This document shows positions 17,328-27,049 of a stretch of DNA of 64,000 bases, in pieces. The DNA comes from Nocardioides lianchengensis. Lineage in GTDB: Bacteria > Actinomycetota > Actinomycetes > Propionibacteriales > Nocardioidaceae. Within the stretch, counting starts at the first letter, position 1. Each line of letters opens with the position of its first letter. The stretch lies in contig NZ_FMZM01000006.1 in assembly GCF_900101465.1 (NCBI RefSeq), positions 155,315 to 219,314 on the forward strand, written 5' to 3'. The position numbers were made by a program, and so were the translations under genes. The notes under the pieces are model-generated. The model had not been told where the DNA came from, did not search any database, and saw only the letters and a list, made by a program, of their open reading frames with translations.

Positions 17328-18277
17328 CGCGCCGCGGTCGTCGCGTCCCGGCCGGCGGCCCAGGCCAGCAGTCGCCCGGTGTGCTCCTGCACGGGCTCGT
17401 GGGCCCGCACCGCCAGCCACACCCGCGCGAACCCGGCGGCCAGCAGCGAGGCGCCCAGCAGGTGCAGGGCGACCAGCAGCTCGGGCAGGTCGAGGAGGTA
17501 CTGCGTCCACCCGACGACGCCCTGGGCCAGCTCGAGGGCGAGCAGGGCGCCGACGACGACGGTCAGCCACCGGTCGGCGCGGCGCACCGCGACGACCAGC
17601 AGGGCCACGGTCAGGCTCACCAGGACGTAGACCGATGCGGCGTGCACGTGGGAGATCACCCGGGGCGTCAGTCCGTTGCGGACCGCCTCGAGGTCTCCGG
17701 CGTGCGGCCCGGCGCCGGTGACCATGGTGCCGAGGTAGAGCACCACGGCGCCGACGACGAGCACCGCGGTCGCCAGGGCGCGGGGCAGCGGCGGCGCGTC
17801 GGGACGCGCCGGGCTGCGCAGGTGGTCGAGGAGGGCCAGGCACACCATGACCATCAGCAGCGAGGCCACCAGGTGCAGCGAGACCACCCACGGGTTCAGG
17901 TCGGTGAGCACGGTGATCCCGCCGATGACCGCCTGCAGCGGCACCCCGAGGAGCACGACGGTGCTGAGCCGCGTGGAACGCCGGTCCCGCGTGCCCCGGG
18001 CGGCGAGCACGCAGAGGACGGCGACCACCACCAGCACGAAGGTGAGCATCCGGTTGCCGAACTCGATCACCCCGTGGATGCCCATGCTCGGGTGGGTCAC
18101 GAACGACTCGTCGGTGCACCGCGGCCAGGTCGGGCAGCCCAGCCCCGACCCGGTCAGGCGTACGGCGGCGCCGGTGACCACCAGCAGCATGTTGGCCAGC
18201 AGGTTGGCGACGGCGACCGGCCACAGCCAGGGGGCGAGCCGCGCGGCCACCGGGCGCAGGAACCTCGTCACTCCCAC
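17309..18277 (-). CDS. ctaA: heme A synthase (COX15/CtaA family)
   Basis: Membrane enzyme that oxidises the C8 methyl of heme O to the formyl group of heme A for cytochrome aa3 oxidase. The 322-residue product has eight predicted helices. The first outer loop contains the Cys pair C48 and C54 in TGSGLGCPTWPRC, typical of the Bacillus/actinobacterial CtaA class. HGVIEFGNR and HLVASLLM carry candidate heme ligands in the first half, and HVHAASVYV and ALHLLGASLL in the second. The GTG at 18277 has GAGGA seven bases upstream; a second GTG at 18271 would overlap the permease stop as GTGA. It is the last gene of an ABC-ATPase/permease/ctaA operon, an order also known in Mycobacterium. Confidence 0.93.
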   Translation of the reverse strand: MGVTRFLRPVAARLAPWLWPVAVANLLANMLLVVTGAAVRLTGSGLGCPTWPRCTDESFVTHPSMGIHGVIEFGNRMLTFVLVVVAVLCVLAARGTRDRRSTRLSTVVLLGVPLQAVIGGITVLTDLNPWVVSLHLVASLLMVMVCLALLDHLRSPARPDAPPLPRALATAVLVVGAVVLYLGTMVTGAGPHAGDLEAVRNGLTPRVISHVHAASVYVLVSLTVALLVVAVRRADRWLTVVVGALLALELAQGVVGWTQYLLDLPELLVALHLLGASLLAAGFARVWLAVRAHEPVQEHTGRLLAWAAGRDATTAARQTSDA

Positions 18278-19032
18278 GTGAAGGTCCTCGCGGTCAGGAC
18301 GGCGCCGACCACGGCCCAGCCGGCCAGCACGGCCAGGCCCATCGGGTCGAGGGCGCCGTCGAGGAGGGCGGCGCGCATCGAGTCGCCGAGCGCGCCGGAG
18401 GGCAGCCAGCGGACGACGTCGCCGAACGCGCCGTACGCCGTCGACGGCAGGACGACGGCCCCGCCGGCCATCAGGAGCAGGTAGACCAGGTTGGCGGCCG
18501 CCAGCGTCGCCTCCGCACGGAGCGCGCCGGCCAGCAGGAGGCCGAGGGACGCGAACGCGGCGGTGCCGGCCACGACGGTCAGCAGCACCCCGAGCACGGA
18601 GACGTCCGGGTCCCAGCCCAGGCCGAGCGCGACGGCGGTGATGACCACGCCCTGGAGCAGCTCGACCAGCAGCAGCGCGCCGATCTTGCCGAGGAGCAGA
18701 CCGGTGCGGGGGAGTGGCGAGCTGCCGAGCCGCTTGATGACGCCGTACCGGCGCTCGAAGCCGGTGGCGATCGCCAGCGACGTGAACGCGGTCGACATCA
18801 CGGCGAGCGCGAGCACGCCCGGGGCGAACTCGTCGATCGGTCGCCCGGAGAGCTCCAGGTCGATCCGGTCCGCACCCTGAACCGCGCCCACCAGCACGAT
18901 CACCGGGATCACGATGGCGAGCAGCAGCTGCTCGCCGTTGCGCAGCATCAGCCGGGCCTCCATGGACGCCTGGGCGAGCACCATCCGGTGCAGCGGCGCG
19001 GCGCCGGGACGCGGGGTGAAGGTGCCGCTCAC
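18268..19032 (-). CDS. ABC-2 type transporter permease
   Basis: A 254-residue permease with six predicted helices, starting VSGTFTPRPGAAPLHRM and ending TARTFTWE. It resembles DrrB-like ABC-2 permeases that pair with a separate ATPase to export lipophilic compounds or to remodel the envelope. The GTG at 19032 overlaps the ATPase stop as GTGA, so the two subunits should be made together. In Mycobacterium the equivalent pair also sits between ctaA and the suf genes. A role in heme or oxidase biogenesis has never been clear from location alone. The substrate is unknown. Confidence 0.88.
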   Translation of the reverse strand: MSGTFTPRPGAAPLHRMVLAQASMEARLMLRNGEQLLLAIVIPVIVLVGAVQGADRIDLELSGRPIDEFAPGVLALAVMSTAFTSLAIATGFERRYGVIKRLGSSPLPRTGLLLGKIGALLLVELLQGVVITAVALGLGWDPDVSVLGVLLTVVAGTAAFASLGLLLAGALRAEATLAAANLVYLLLMAGGAVVLPSTAYGAFGDVVRWLPSGALGDSMRAALLDGALDPMGLAVLAGWAVVGAVLTARTFTWE

Positions 19033-19967
19033 GTGGCGAGCTCCCGTCCGGTCAGCTGGAGGAAGACGTCCTCGAGGTTGCGCACGCCCAGGGTCAGCGA
19101 CTCCGGGAGCACCTGGTTCTCGTCGCACCAGCGCGACACCTTGGCCAGCGTCGAGGCGTCGGCCGGCCCGGTGACGAGCAGGCTGACGTCGTCGAGCTGG
19201 GTCACCACGATCGCCTCGCCGAGGGCGGCGCGGAGCGACTCCGGCGAGCCCGGCGGGAACGGCCGGGTGACGACCAGCCGGATGGTGGCGGTGCTGCCGC
19301 CGCGGGTCAGCTCCAGCGGCGACCCCGACGCGATCAGCCGGCCCCGGTCGATGATGTGAATGTGGTCGGCGAGCCGCTCGGCCTCGTCCATGTAGTGGGT
19401 CGTGAGCACGACGCTGACGCCGTCGCCGCGCAGCTCCTCCAGCAGCTCCCAGGTCGTCCGGCGCAGCTGCGGGTCCATGCCGGCCGTCGGCTCGTCCACG
19501 AACACGACCTCGGGCCGCCCGACGAGCGCCATCGCCAGCCCGACCCGCTGCTGCTGACCCCCCGACAGCCGCCGGTACGGCGTCCGCCCGCAGTCGGCCA
19601 GGCCCAGCCGGTCGGACAGCATCTCGACGTCGAGCGGGTGGGCGTGCAGCTTGGCCACGTGGCGGAGCATCTCCATCGCCCGCACCCCGCTCCAGGCCCC
19701 GCCACCCTGCAACATCACGCCGATCCGGGGGAGCAGGTCGCGTCGGTCCTTGACGGGGTCGAGCCCGAGCACCTGGACCGTGCCGCGCTGCGGCCTCCGG
19801 TAGCCCTCGCAGGTCTCGAGGGTGGTGGTCTTGCCGGCGCCGTTCGGCCCGAGGACGGCGGTGATGCTGCCGCGCCCGACGGTCAGGGAGAGCTCGTCGA
19901 CGGCCACCTTGTCGCCGTACCGCATCACCAGGCCGTCGACGACGACGGCAGGAGCGGTGTCGGACAC
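19029..19967 (-). CDS. ABC transporter ATP-binding protein (DrrA-like)
   Basis: ATPase subunit of about 312 residues. Walker A is GPNGAGKTTT, the signature is RLSGGQQQRVGLA, Walker B is VVFVDEPTAGMDP and the switch is LTTHYMDEAE. A C-terminal extension of about 90 residues ends NLEDVFLQLTGRELAT, typical of DrrA/CcmA-type subunits. I chose the GTG at 19967 (VSDTAPAVVVDG) because TACACT at 19974-19979 lies six bases before it, fitting a leaderless transcript. A GTG at 19988 would add seven residues. It is the first gene of the operon with the permease and ctaA. Confidence 0.88.
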   Translation of the reverse strand: MSDTAPAVVVDGLVMRYGDKVAVDELSLTVGRGSITAVLGPNGAGKTTTLETCEGYRRPQRGTVQVLGLDPVKDRRDLLPRIGVMLQGGGAWSGVRAMEMLRHVAKLHAHPLDVEMLSDRLGLADCGRTPYRRLSGGQQQRVGLAMALVGRPEVVFVDEPTAGMDPQLRRTTWELLEELRGDGVSVVLTTHYMDEAERLADHIHIIDRGRLIASGSPLELTRGGSTATIRLVVTRPFPPGSPESLRAALGEAIVVTQLDDVSLLVTGPADASTLAKVSRWCDENQVLPESLTLGVRNLEDVFLQLTGRELAT

Positions 19968-20064
19968 GGGCCAAGTGTAGGAAGTCACTCCCGCGCGGAC
20001 CCTCCGGGGCCGTCCGACGGGGCCCGCGTCGCGAGACCTGCCTCACGCGGCTAGCGTTCCGCCC

Positions 20065-20430
20065 GTGAACGTCTGGGTCCTGGGGCTGGTGCTGGCCCTC
20101 ACCGCGGCCGCCGCCGTGTGGACGGTCGTGATGATCGTTCGCGACCAGAGCCCGCCGAGCGACCCCTACTTCGCGCTGCTCGGCGTCCTCGCGCTGGTGC
20201 TGCTCGGTCAGGTCGTCGGCGGCCTGGTCGCGCTCGGCGCGACCGAGCGCGACGTCGACGGCATCACCTTCGTCGCCTACCTGTTCACCGCGCTGCTGGT
20301 GCTCCCCGTCGGCGCCGGACTGGCGCTGGTCGAGCGGACCCGCTGGGGGACCGGGGTGCTGCTGGTCGCCCTGATCACCGTCGCCGCCTGCGAGGCGCGC
20401 CTGCAGTCGATCTGGACCGCCGGTGGCTAG
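20065..20430 (+). CDS. small four-helix membrane protein of unknown function
   Basis: A 121-residue hydrophobic protein with about four membrane helices (VWVLGLVLALTAAAAVWTVV at the start, then segments near residues 40, 70 and 98). No enzymatic motif is visible. The GTG at 20065 follows TAGCGT (20052-20057) by seven bases, consistent with leaderless expression, and there is no Shine-Dalgarno. It overlaps the next membrane protein gene by eight bases. The pair lies between the ABC operon and sufR, a position held by a membrane mannosyltransferase gene in Mycobacterium. I do not recognise a family. Confidence 0.65.
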   Translation: MNVWVLGLVLALTAAAAVWTVVMIVRDQSPPSDPYFALLGVLALVLLGQVVGGLVALGATERDVDGITFVAYLFTALLVLPVGAGLALVERTRWGTGVLLVALITVAACEARLQSIWTAGG

Positions 20431-20854
20431 CCGGGAGCAGGCCCCCCGGCCGTCGATCGACGAGCTGTCGTCCGGCCCGGGCCGGATCCTGGTCGCGGTG
20501 TACGGCGTGTTCGCGGTCGCCGCGACCGGCCGCTCGCTGGTCCAGCTCGGCGTCGACGCCGAGAAGGCGCCGCTGGCGTACTCGCTCTCGCTCCTCGCCG
20601 CGGTCGTCTACCTCGCCGCGACCACCTGCCTGCTGCTCGGTGGTCGTCGCGCCTGGTCCGCGGCGGTGGCGGCCTGCTCCGTCGAGGCCGTCGGCGTCCT
20701 GGTCGTCGGCACGCTGAGCTACCTCGCGACCGACCTGTTCCCCGACAAGACGGTGTGGTCGCACTTCGGCCAGGGCTACGGCTTCCTGCCCCTGCTGCTG
20801 CCGTTCGCCGGCCTGGCCTGGCTGAGACACACGTCACCGTCCCGCCTGGGGTAA
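20423..20854 (+). CDS. small membrane protein of unknown function
   Basis: A 143-residue protein starting with a GTG inside the previous gene. A polar N-terminal stretch of about 20 residues (ASREQAPRPSIDELSSGPGR) is followed by four predicted helices. SYLATDLFPDKTVWSHFGQGYGF is a conserved-looking extracytoplasmic loop before the last helix. A GPGRILVAVYGVFAVAATGRS segment around the first helix is typical of small actinobacterial integral membrane proteins. The function is unknown. It ends about 48 bases before the sufR start and may be co-transcribed with its upstream neighbour. Confidence 0.65.
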   Translation: MASREQAPRPSIDELSSGPGRILVAVYGVFAVAATGRSLVQLGVDAEKAPLAYSLSLLAAVVYLAATTCLLLGGRRAWSAAVAACSVEAVGVLVVGTLSYLATDLFPDKTVWSHFGQGYGFLPLLLPFAGLAWLRHTSPSRLG

Positions 20855-20891
20855 GGGTTGCCTTGCTTGAAGCGGGCAAAACAATAACGGC

Positions 20892-20906
20892 ACACTGGTG
20901 TTGTGG
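20892..20906 (+). promoter_or_regulatory. SufR-type operator overlapping the sufR promoter and start
   Basis: ACACT-GGTGT-TGTGG is an inverted repeat with five-base half-sites and a five-base spacer. From memory, mycobacterial SufR binds ACACT-N5-TGTGA upstream of its own operon, which this matches at nine of ten half-site positions. The left half overlaps CACACT (20891-20896), a possible -10 element six bases before the GTG at 20903, and the right half covers that start codon. Repressor bound here would block RNA polymerase at a leaderless start. A second, looser repeat TTGCC/GGCAA lies just upstream. Confidence 0.6.
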
Positions 20907-21601
20907 AATTCGACGGGACGCACGACGAGCCGACGCGCGAGCGCGTCGCGCGGTCGATCCTCGTCAACGGACCGTCCACCGCCGCGGCCCTCGCGGAGCG
21001 GCTCGACCTGACCGCCGCGGCGGTCCGCCGGCACCTCGACCAACTGGTCGCCGAGGGGGCCGTCGAGGCCCGGGACCCGCGCAGCGACGCCACCCGCGGC
21101 CGCGGCCGGCCCGCCAAGACGTTCGCGCTCACCGAGGCGGGACGCGACAACTTCGACCAGCAGTACGACGACCTCGCGGCCCAGGCGCTCCGGTTCCTGG
21201 CCGAGACCGGCGGCGAGGGCGCCGTACGGGAATTCTCGAAGCGCCGCGTTGCGTTCATCGAGGAGAGGTTCGCGGGCGTCAGCCAGGCCGACCCGTCGCT
21301 GTCCCCGGCCCAGGTGCTGGCCCAGGTCTTCACCGAGCAGGGGTACGCCGCGTCGGTGAAGCAGCTGCCCTTGGTCAACAAGCAGAGCGTGGGGGACCAG
21401 CTCTGCCAGCAGCACTGCCCAGTCGCGCACGTCGCCCACGAGTTCCCCCAGCTGTGCGAGGCCGAGACCGAGGCGATCAGCCGCGTGCTCGGCCGCCACG
21501 TCCAGCGCCTGGCCACCATCGCCCACGGTGACGGGGTGTGCACGACCTGCATCCCCACCGTTCCGACGACCACCGAGAAGAAGGAGCAGGTCACCACATG
21601 A
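20903..21601 (+). CDS. sufR: iron-sulfur cluster sensing repressor of the suf operon
   Basis: DeoR/ArsR-type winged-helix transcription factor of 232 residues. The helix-turn-helix is at about 13-55 ([20 protein letters not shown]), followed by a wing rich in [10 protein letters not shown]. The C-terminal half carries cysteines C168, C172 and C185, with C213 and C216 near the end. They are spaced as expected for binding a [4Fe-4S] cluster that controls DNA affinity. It is the first gene of the operon, and its TGA overlaps the sufB ATG, so repressor and scaffold are coupled. The GTG start lies within the operator, implying tight autoregulation when Fe-S clusters are plentiful. Confidence 0.93.
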   Translation: MEFDGTHDEPTRERVARSILVNGPSTAAALAERLDLTAAAVRRHLDQLVAEGAVEARDPRSDATRGRGRPAKTFALTEAGRDNFDQQYDDLAAQALRFLAETGGEGAVREFSKRRVAFIEERFAGVSQADPSLSPAQVLAQVFTEQGYAASVKQLPLVNKQSVGDQLCQQHCPVAHVAHEFPQLCEAETEAISRVLGRHVQRLATIAHGDGVCTTCIPTVPTTTEKKEQVTT

Positions 21602-23016
21602 CCTCGATCGAAGAACTCAACCCGGAGCTGCAGGGCATCGGTCGCTACGAGTTCGGCTGGGCCGACAGTGACGACGCCGGCGCCACGGCGAAGCGTGGGC
21701 TCAACGAGGACGTGGTCCGCGACATCTCGGGCAAGAAGAGCGAGCCCCAGTGGATGCTCGACCTGCGTCTGAAGGGCCTGAAGCTCTTCGACCGGAAGCC
21801 CATGCCCACCTGGGGCTCGGACCTCGGCGGCATCGACTTCGACAACATCAAGTACTTCGTGCGCTCGTCGGAGAAGCAGGCCGCGACCTGGGACGACCTG
21901 CCCGAGGACATCAAGAACACCTACGACAAGCTCGGCATCCCGGAGGCGGAGAAGCAGCGACTCGTCTCGGGCGTCGCCGCGCAGTACGAGTCGGAGGTCG
22001 TCTACCACTCGATCCGCGAGGACCTCGAGGAGCAGGGCGTCATCTTCGTCGACACCGACACGGCGCTGCGCGAGCACGAGGAGATCTTCAAGGAGTACTT
22101 CGGCACCGTCATCCCGGTCGGTGACAACAAGTTCTCCGCGCTCAACACCTCGGTGTGGTCCGGCGGCTCGTTCATCTACGTGCCGAAGGGCGTGCACGTC
22201 GACATCCCGCTGCAGGCCTACTTCCGGATCAACACCGAGAACATGGGCCAGTTCGAGCGGACCCTCATCATCGCCGACGAGGACTCGTACGTGCACTACG
22301 TCGAGGGCTGCACGGCGCCGATCTACAGCTCCGACTCGCTGCACTCCGCGGTCGTCGAGATCATCGTGAAGAAGGGCGCCCGCGTCCGCTACACGACGAT
22401 CCAGAACTGGTCGAACAACGTCTACAACCTCGTCACCAAGCGCGCCACCTGCGAGGCCGGCGCGACCATGGAGTGGGTCGACGGCAACATCGGCTCCAAG
22501 GTGACGATGAAGTACCCCGCCATCTACCTGATGGGCGAGCACGCCAAGGGCGAGACGCTCTCCATCGCGTTCGCGGGCGAGGGCCAGCACCAGGACGCCG
22601 GCGCCAAGATGGTGCACGCCGCGCCGCACACCTCCAGCTCGATCCTGAGCAAGTCGGTGGCGCGCGGTGGCGGGCGGACGTCGTACCGGGGCCTGATCCA
22701 GGTCAACGAGGGCGCCCACGGCTCGAAGTCCAACGTGCTGTGCGACGCGCTGCTGGTCGACCAGATCAGCCGCAGCGACACCTACCCGTACGTCGACATC
22801 CGCGAGGACGACGTGTCCATGGGCCACGAGGCGAGCGTCTCGAAGGTCTCCGACGACCAGCTCTTCTACCTGATGTCGCGCGGCATGGAGCAGGACGAGG
22901 CGATGGCGATGATCGTCCGCGGCTTCGTGGAGCCGATCGCCAAGGAGCTCCCGATGGAGTACGCCCTCGAGCTCAACCGGCTCATCGAGCTCCAGATGGA
23001 AGGGGCGGTGGGCTGA
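21598..23016 (+). CDS. sufB: Fe-S cluster assembly scaffold protein SufB
   Basis: Core scaffold of the SufBCD complex on which iron-sulfur clusters are built in the cytoplasm. It is 472 residues, full length, reading [20 protein letters not shown]. Conserved regions include [42 protein letters not shown] and [18 protein letters not shown]. The ATG at 21598 has AAGGAG upstream and overlaps the sufR stop (ATGA). The coding sequence is uninterrupted: the intein that splits SufB in Mycobacterium tuberculosis is absent. Partners SufD and SufC follow in the same operon. Confidence 0.97.
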   Translation: MTSIEELNPELQGIGRYEFGWADSDDAGATAKRGLNEDVVRDISGKKSEPQWMLDLRLKGLKLFDRKPMPTWGSDLGGIDFDNIKYFVRSSEKQAATWDDLPEDIKNTYDKLGIPEAEKQRLVSGVAAQYESEVVYHSIREDLEEQGVIFVDTDTALREHEEIFKEYFGTVIPVGDNKFSALNTSVWSGGSFIYVPKGVHVDIPLQAYFRINTENMGQFERTLIIADEDSYVHYVEGCTAPIYSSDSLHSAVVEIIVKKGARVRYTTIQNWSNNVYNLVTKRATCEAGATMEWVDGNIGSKVTMKYPAIYLMGEHAKGETLSIAFAGEGQHQDAGAKMVHAAPHTSSSILSKSVARGGGRTSYRGLIQVNEGAHGSKSNVLCDALLVDQISRSDTYPYVDIREDDVSMGHEASVSKVSDDQLFYLMSRGMEQDEAMAMIVRGFVEPIAKELPMEYALELNRLIELQMEGAVG

Positions 23017-23062
23017 GCCAGCCCCGCCCCGTCCCGCATCCCCGATCGAGAAAGAACGCGTA

Positions 23063-24241
23063 GTGACTGTGACTGATGCTGCCCGCGAGAGCGTGGAGTC
23101 GGCCCTCGAGCAGGCGCCGGTGGTGAGCCACCTCAACCCACCGCCGTCGTACCTCCTCGGTGACCACCCGATCCCGACCGGCCGCGAGGAGATCTGGCGG
23201 TTCACCCCGCTCAAGCGGCTGCGCGGGATCCTCGAGGGCGAGGCCTCGGCCGACCACCTGACCTGGGAGACGTCGCTGCCCGAGGGCGTGACGCTCACCG
23301 AGATCAGCGCCGAGCAGGCCCTCGAGATCGGGGAGCTGGCGCCCAACGACCGGCCGTCCGCGCTGGCCGCGGCCAACGCCGGGGCGGCGCTGCTGCTCGA
23401 CGTGCCCGGCGACACCGAGCTCACCGAGCCGGTGGTCGTCCGCCTGCACGGCGAGTCGGTCGACCACCTGGTCTGGGGTCGGCTCATCGTCCGCGCGGGC
23501 CGCTTCTCCAAGGCGACCGTGGTGATCGCCCACACCGGCTCCGCCCGCTACTCCGCCATCACCAGCGTGCTGGTCGGCGACGGTGCCGACCTCAACGTGC
23601 TGACCCTGCAGGACTGGGACGACGACGCGGTCCATCTCGGCCGCGACGCGATCCGGGTCGGCCGGGACGCGCACGTGCGCCACACGTCGGTCTCCTTCGG
23701 CGGCGACCTGGTGCGCATGCACGCCAACGTCGAGTACGCCGGCCCCGGCGGCGAGGCCGAGCTGCTCGGCCTCTATTTCGCCGACGACGGTCAGCACCTC
23801 GAGCACCGGCTGTTCGCCGACCACACCGCTCCCAAGACCAAGAGCAACGTCGTCTACAAGGGCGCGCTCCAGGGCCAGGGTGCGCACACCGTGTGGATCG
23901 GCAACGTGCTGATCCGCAAGGTGGCCGAGGGCATCGAGACCTACGAGGAGAACCGCAACCTGGTCCTCTCCGACGGCTGTCAGGCCGACTCGGTCCCGAA
24001 CCTGGAGATCGAGACCGGCGAGATCGAGGGCGCGGGCCACGCGTCCGCGACGGCCCGGTTCGACGACGAGCAGCTGTTCTACCTCCGCTCGCGCGGCGTC
24101 TCCGAGAAGGAGGCCCGCCGCCTGGTCGTGCACGGCTTCTTCAACGACCTGATCCGCAAGATCGGCATCCCCGACATCGAAGAGAAGCTCCTCGAGACCG
24201 TCGAGGCCGAGCTCGCGAAGAACGTCCTGAAGGGCCTCTGA
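23063..24241 (+). CDS. sufD: Fe-S cluster assembly protein SufD
   Basis: Partner of SufB in the SufBC2D scaffold, needed for iron entry. It is 392 residues, starting with a GTG (VTVTDAARESVE) after a GAGAAAGAA ribosome site. The N-terminal helical part includes GREEIWRFTPLKRLRG. The beta-helix core carries HVRHTSVSFGGDLVR and DHTAPKTKSNVVYKGALQGQ, and the C-terminal part has ARFDDEQLFYLRSRGVSE, matching the SufB/SufD family. It lies 46 bases after sufB and three bases before the Rieske ferredoxin gene. Confidence 0.96.
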   Translation: MTVTDAARESVESALEQAPVVSHLNPPPSYLLGDHPIPTGREEIWRFTPLKRLRGILEGEASADHLTWETSLPEGVTLTEISAEQALEIGELAPNDRPSALAAANAGAALLLDVPGDTELTEPVVVRLHGESVDHLVWGRLIVRAGRFSKATVVIAHTGSARYSAITSVLVGDGADLNVLTLQDWDDDAVHLGRDAIRVGRDAHVRHTSVSFGGDLVRMHANVEYAGPGGEAELLGLYFADDGQHLEHRLFADHTAPKTKSNVVYKGALQGQGAHTVWIGNVLIRKVAEGIETYEENRNLVLSDGCQADSVPNLEIETGEIEGAGHASATARFDDEQLFYLRSRGVSEKEARRLVVHGFFNDLIRKIGIPDIEEKLLETVEAELAKNVLKGL

Positions 24242-24244
24242 GCG

Positions 24245-24576
24245 ATGTCGTACGAGCGCGCCTGCGCCCTCGCCGACGTCCCCCTCGACGAGGGCCTGGC
24301 CGTCGACGTCGGCCGCTACACGCTCGCCATCGCCCGCGACGGCGACGAGGTGTACGCGCTGCAGGACCTCTGCTCGCACGCCGCCGTCGCGCTGTCCGAG
24401 GGCGAGGTGTCCGACTGCCAGATCGAGTGCTGGCTGCACGGCTCCCGCTTCGACCTCCGCACCGGCAAGCCCACCGGCCTCCCGGCCACCGAACCCGTCG
24501 CGACCTTCCCCGTGGAGATCCGCGAGGACGTCGTCTACGTCGACGTCACCACCACCCTGAACGGAGTCACCCCCTC

Positions 24577-24580
<4 letters not shown>
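24245..24580 (+). CDS. Rieske-type [2Fe-2S] ferredoxin
   Basis: A 111-residue Rieske protein. Its cluster ligands are C43 and H45 in DLCSHAAVAL and C62 and H65 in IECWLHGSRFD, the C-x-H...C-x2-H pattern of dioxygenase-type ferredoxins. An extra C58 lies between them. It belongs to the bacterial NirD/BphF-like small Rieske family and lacks a fused oxygenase. It sits between sufD and sufC with a four-base overlap into sufC, an arrangement seen in other actinobacterial suf operons. It could deliver electrons to cluster assembly, but its exact role is not established. Confidence 0.92.
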
Positions 24581-25335
<755 letters not shown>

Positions 25336-25338
25336 GCC

Positions 25339-26589
25339 ATGACCCAGACCCAGCTGGCCGGCCTCCTCCCCGAGCTGGAGGTGATCCGCGCCGACTTCCC
25401 CATCCTGTCCCGGACCGTCGCGGGCGGGCTGCCGCTGGTCTACCTCGACAGCGCCAACTCGTCGCAGAAGCCGCAGGTCGTCATCGACACGATGGTCGAC
25501 CACCTCGAGCGGCACAACGCGAACGTCGCGCGGGCGATGCACACGCTCGGCGCGGAGGCGACCGAGGCCTTCGAGGGTGCCCGTGACCAGGTCGCGGCCT
25601 TCCTCAACGCGCCCTCGCGCAACGAGGTGATCTTCACCAAGAACGCCACCGAGGCGCTGAACCTGCTGGCGCGCACGATCGAGCTCGGTCCCGGCGACAA
25701 CGTCGTGATCACCGAGATGGAGCACCACTCCAACATCGTGTCGTGGCAGCTGGCCTGCGAGCGCTCCGGCGCGGAGCTGCGCTGGTTCGGGCTGACCGAC
25801 GACGGCCACCTCGACCTGTCGAACGCCGACGCGCTCGTCGACGAGCACACCAAGGTGGTGGCCTTCACCTGGGTCTCCAACATGCTCGGCACGATCAACC
25901 CGGTGACCGACCTGGTCGCGCGGGCGAAGGCGGTCGGCGCCTACTCCGTCGTCGACGCCTCCCAGGCGGCCCCGCAGCTGCCCGTCGACGTGGCGGCGAC
26001 CGGCTGCGACTTCCTGGTCTTCACCGGCCACAAGACGGTCGGCCCGACCGGCATCGGCGTGCTCTGGGGACGCGAGGAGCTGCTCAACGAGCTCCCGCCG
26101 TTCCACGGGGGCGGCGAGATGATCGAGACCGTGACGATGGCCCGCTCGACCTACGCCCGGGCCCCCCACCGCTTCGAGGCCGGCACGCCGCCGATCGTCG
26201 AGGCGGTCGGGCTCGGTGCCGCGGTCGACTACCTCGGCCACGTCGGCCTGGGCGCGATCCACGCCCACGAGCAGGCGATCACGGCGTACGCGCTCGAGGG
26301 CCTCGCGACGGTCCCGGGGCTGAAGGTCCTCGGACCGCTCGACGCGGCCGAGCGCGGCGGGGCGATCTCCTTCGAGCTCGACGGGGTGCACCCGCACGAC
26401 GTGGCGCAGGTGCTGGACTCGCGCGGCATCGCCGTCCGCGCCGGGCACCACTGCGCCAAGCCGGCGCACGCCCGCTTCGGCGTGCAGAGCTCGACGCGGA
26501 TGTCGTCGTACCTCTACACGACACCGGCGGAGATCGACGCGCTGGTCGAGGGCCTGGAATACACCCGCTCCTACTTCAAGTTGGGCTGA
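25339..26589 (+). CDS. sufS: cysteine desulfurase SufS
   Basis: PLP-dependent enzyme that takes sulfur from cysteine as a persulfide for cluster assembly. It is 416 residues, fold-type I, group II. MEHHSNIVSWQ and VVDASQAAPQ line the cofactor site, K232 in FTGHKTVGPTG forms the aldimine, and the catalytic C372 is in RAGHHCAKPAH. Group II desulfurases of this type pass sulfur to SufU in Gram-positive bacteria, and sufU is the next gene. The ATG lies three bases after the sufC stop. Confidence 0.97.
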   Translation: MTQTQLAGLLPELEVIRADFPILSRTVAGGLPLVYLDSANSSQKPQVVIDTMVDHLERHNANVARAMHTLGAEATEAFEGARDQVAAFLNAPSRNEVIFTKNATEALNLLARTIELGPGDNVVITEMEHHSNIVSWQLACERSGAELRWFGLTDDGHLDLSNADALVDEHTKVVAFTWVSNMLGTINPVTDLVARAKAVGAYSVVDASQAAPQLPVDVAATGCDFLVFTGHKTVGPTGIGVLWGREELLNELPPFHGGGEMIETVTMARSTYARAPHRFEAGTPPIVEAVGLGAAVDYLGHVGLGAIHAHEQAITAYALEGLATVPGLKVLGPLDAAERGGAISFELDGVHPHDVAQVLDSRGIAVRAGHHCAKPAHARFGVQSSTRMSSYLYTTPAEIDALVEGLEYTRSYFKLG

Positions 26590-26593
26590 TGCG

Positions 26594-27049
26594 ATGACCC
26601 AGGAGCTCGACGCGCTGTACCAGGAGATCATCCTGGACCATTACAAGAACCCGCACCACCGGGGACTGCGCGACCCCTACGAGGCCGAGGTGCACCACGT
26701 GAACCCGACCTGTGGTGACGAGGTGACGCTGCGCGTGCACGTCGCCGACGGAACCGTCGCCGACGTGTCGTACGACGCCGTCGGTTGCTCGATCTCTCAG
26801 GCCTCGGCGTCGGTGCTCACCGACCTGGTGATCGGCAAGCCGGTCGCCGAGGCGATGGCCATCCACGAGTCGTTCCTGACCCTGATGCAGGGCAAGGGCA
26901 CCGTGGAGCCGGACGAGGACGTGCTCGAGGACGGCATCGCCTTCGCCGGCGTCGCGAAGTTCCCGGCCCGCGTGAAGTGCGCACTACTGTCGTGGATGGC
27001 CTGGAAGGACGCCACGGCCCGATCCCTGGAGGACTCTGCACATGGCTGA
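26594..27049 (+). CDS. sufU: Zn-dependent sulfurtransferase SufU
   Basis: Accepts persulfide sulfur from SufS and passes it to the SUF scaffold. The 151-residue protein starts MTQELDALYQEIILDHYKNP, the typical opening. Its zinc and catalytic cysteines are in NPTCGDEV, YDAVGCSISQAS and ARVKCALLSW, with the conserved Asp after the first Cys. The insertion that distinguishes SufU from IscU, near the VLTDLVIGKP region, is present. It lies four bases after sufS and its end overlaps the sufT start by eight bases. Confidence 0.96.
   Translation: MTQELDALYQEIILDHYKNPHHRGLRDPYEAEVHHVNPTCGDEVTLRVHVADGTVADVSYDAVGCSISQASASVLTDLVIGKPVAEAMAIHESFLTLMQGKGTVEPDEDVLEDGIAFAGVAKFPARVKCALLSWMAWKDATARSLEDSAHG

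Noticed and set aside
21598..23016. Possible intein in sufB, as in Mycobacterium tuberculosis
   Set aside because: The coding sequence is normal length (472 residues) with continuous SufB motifs and no intein splicing-junction motifs.
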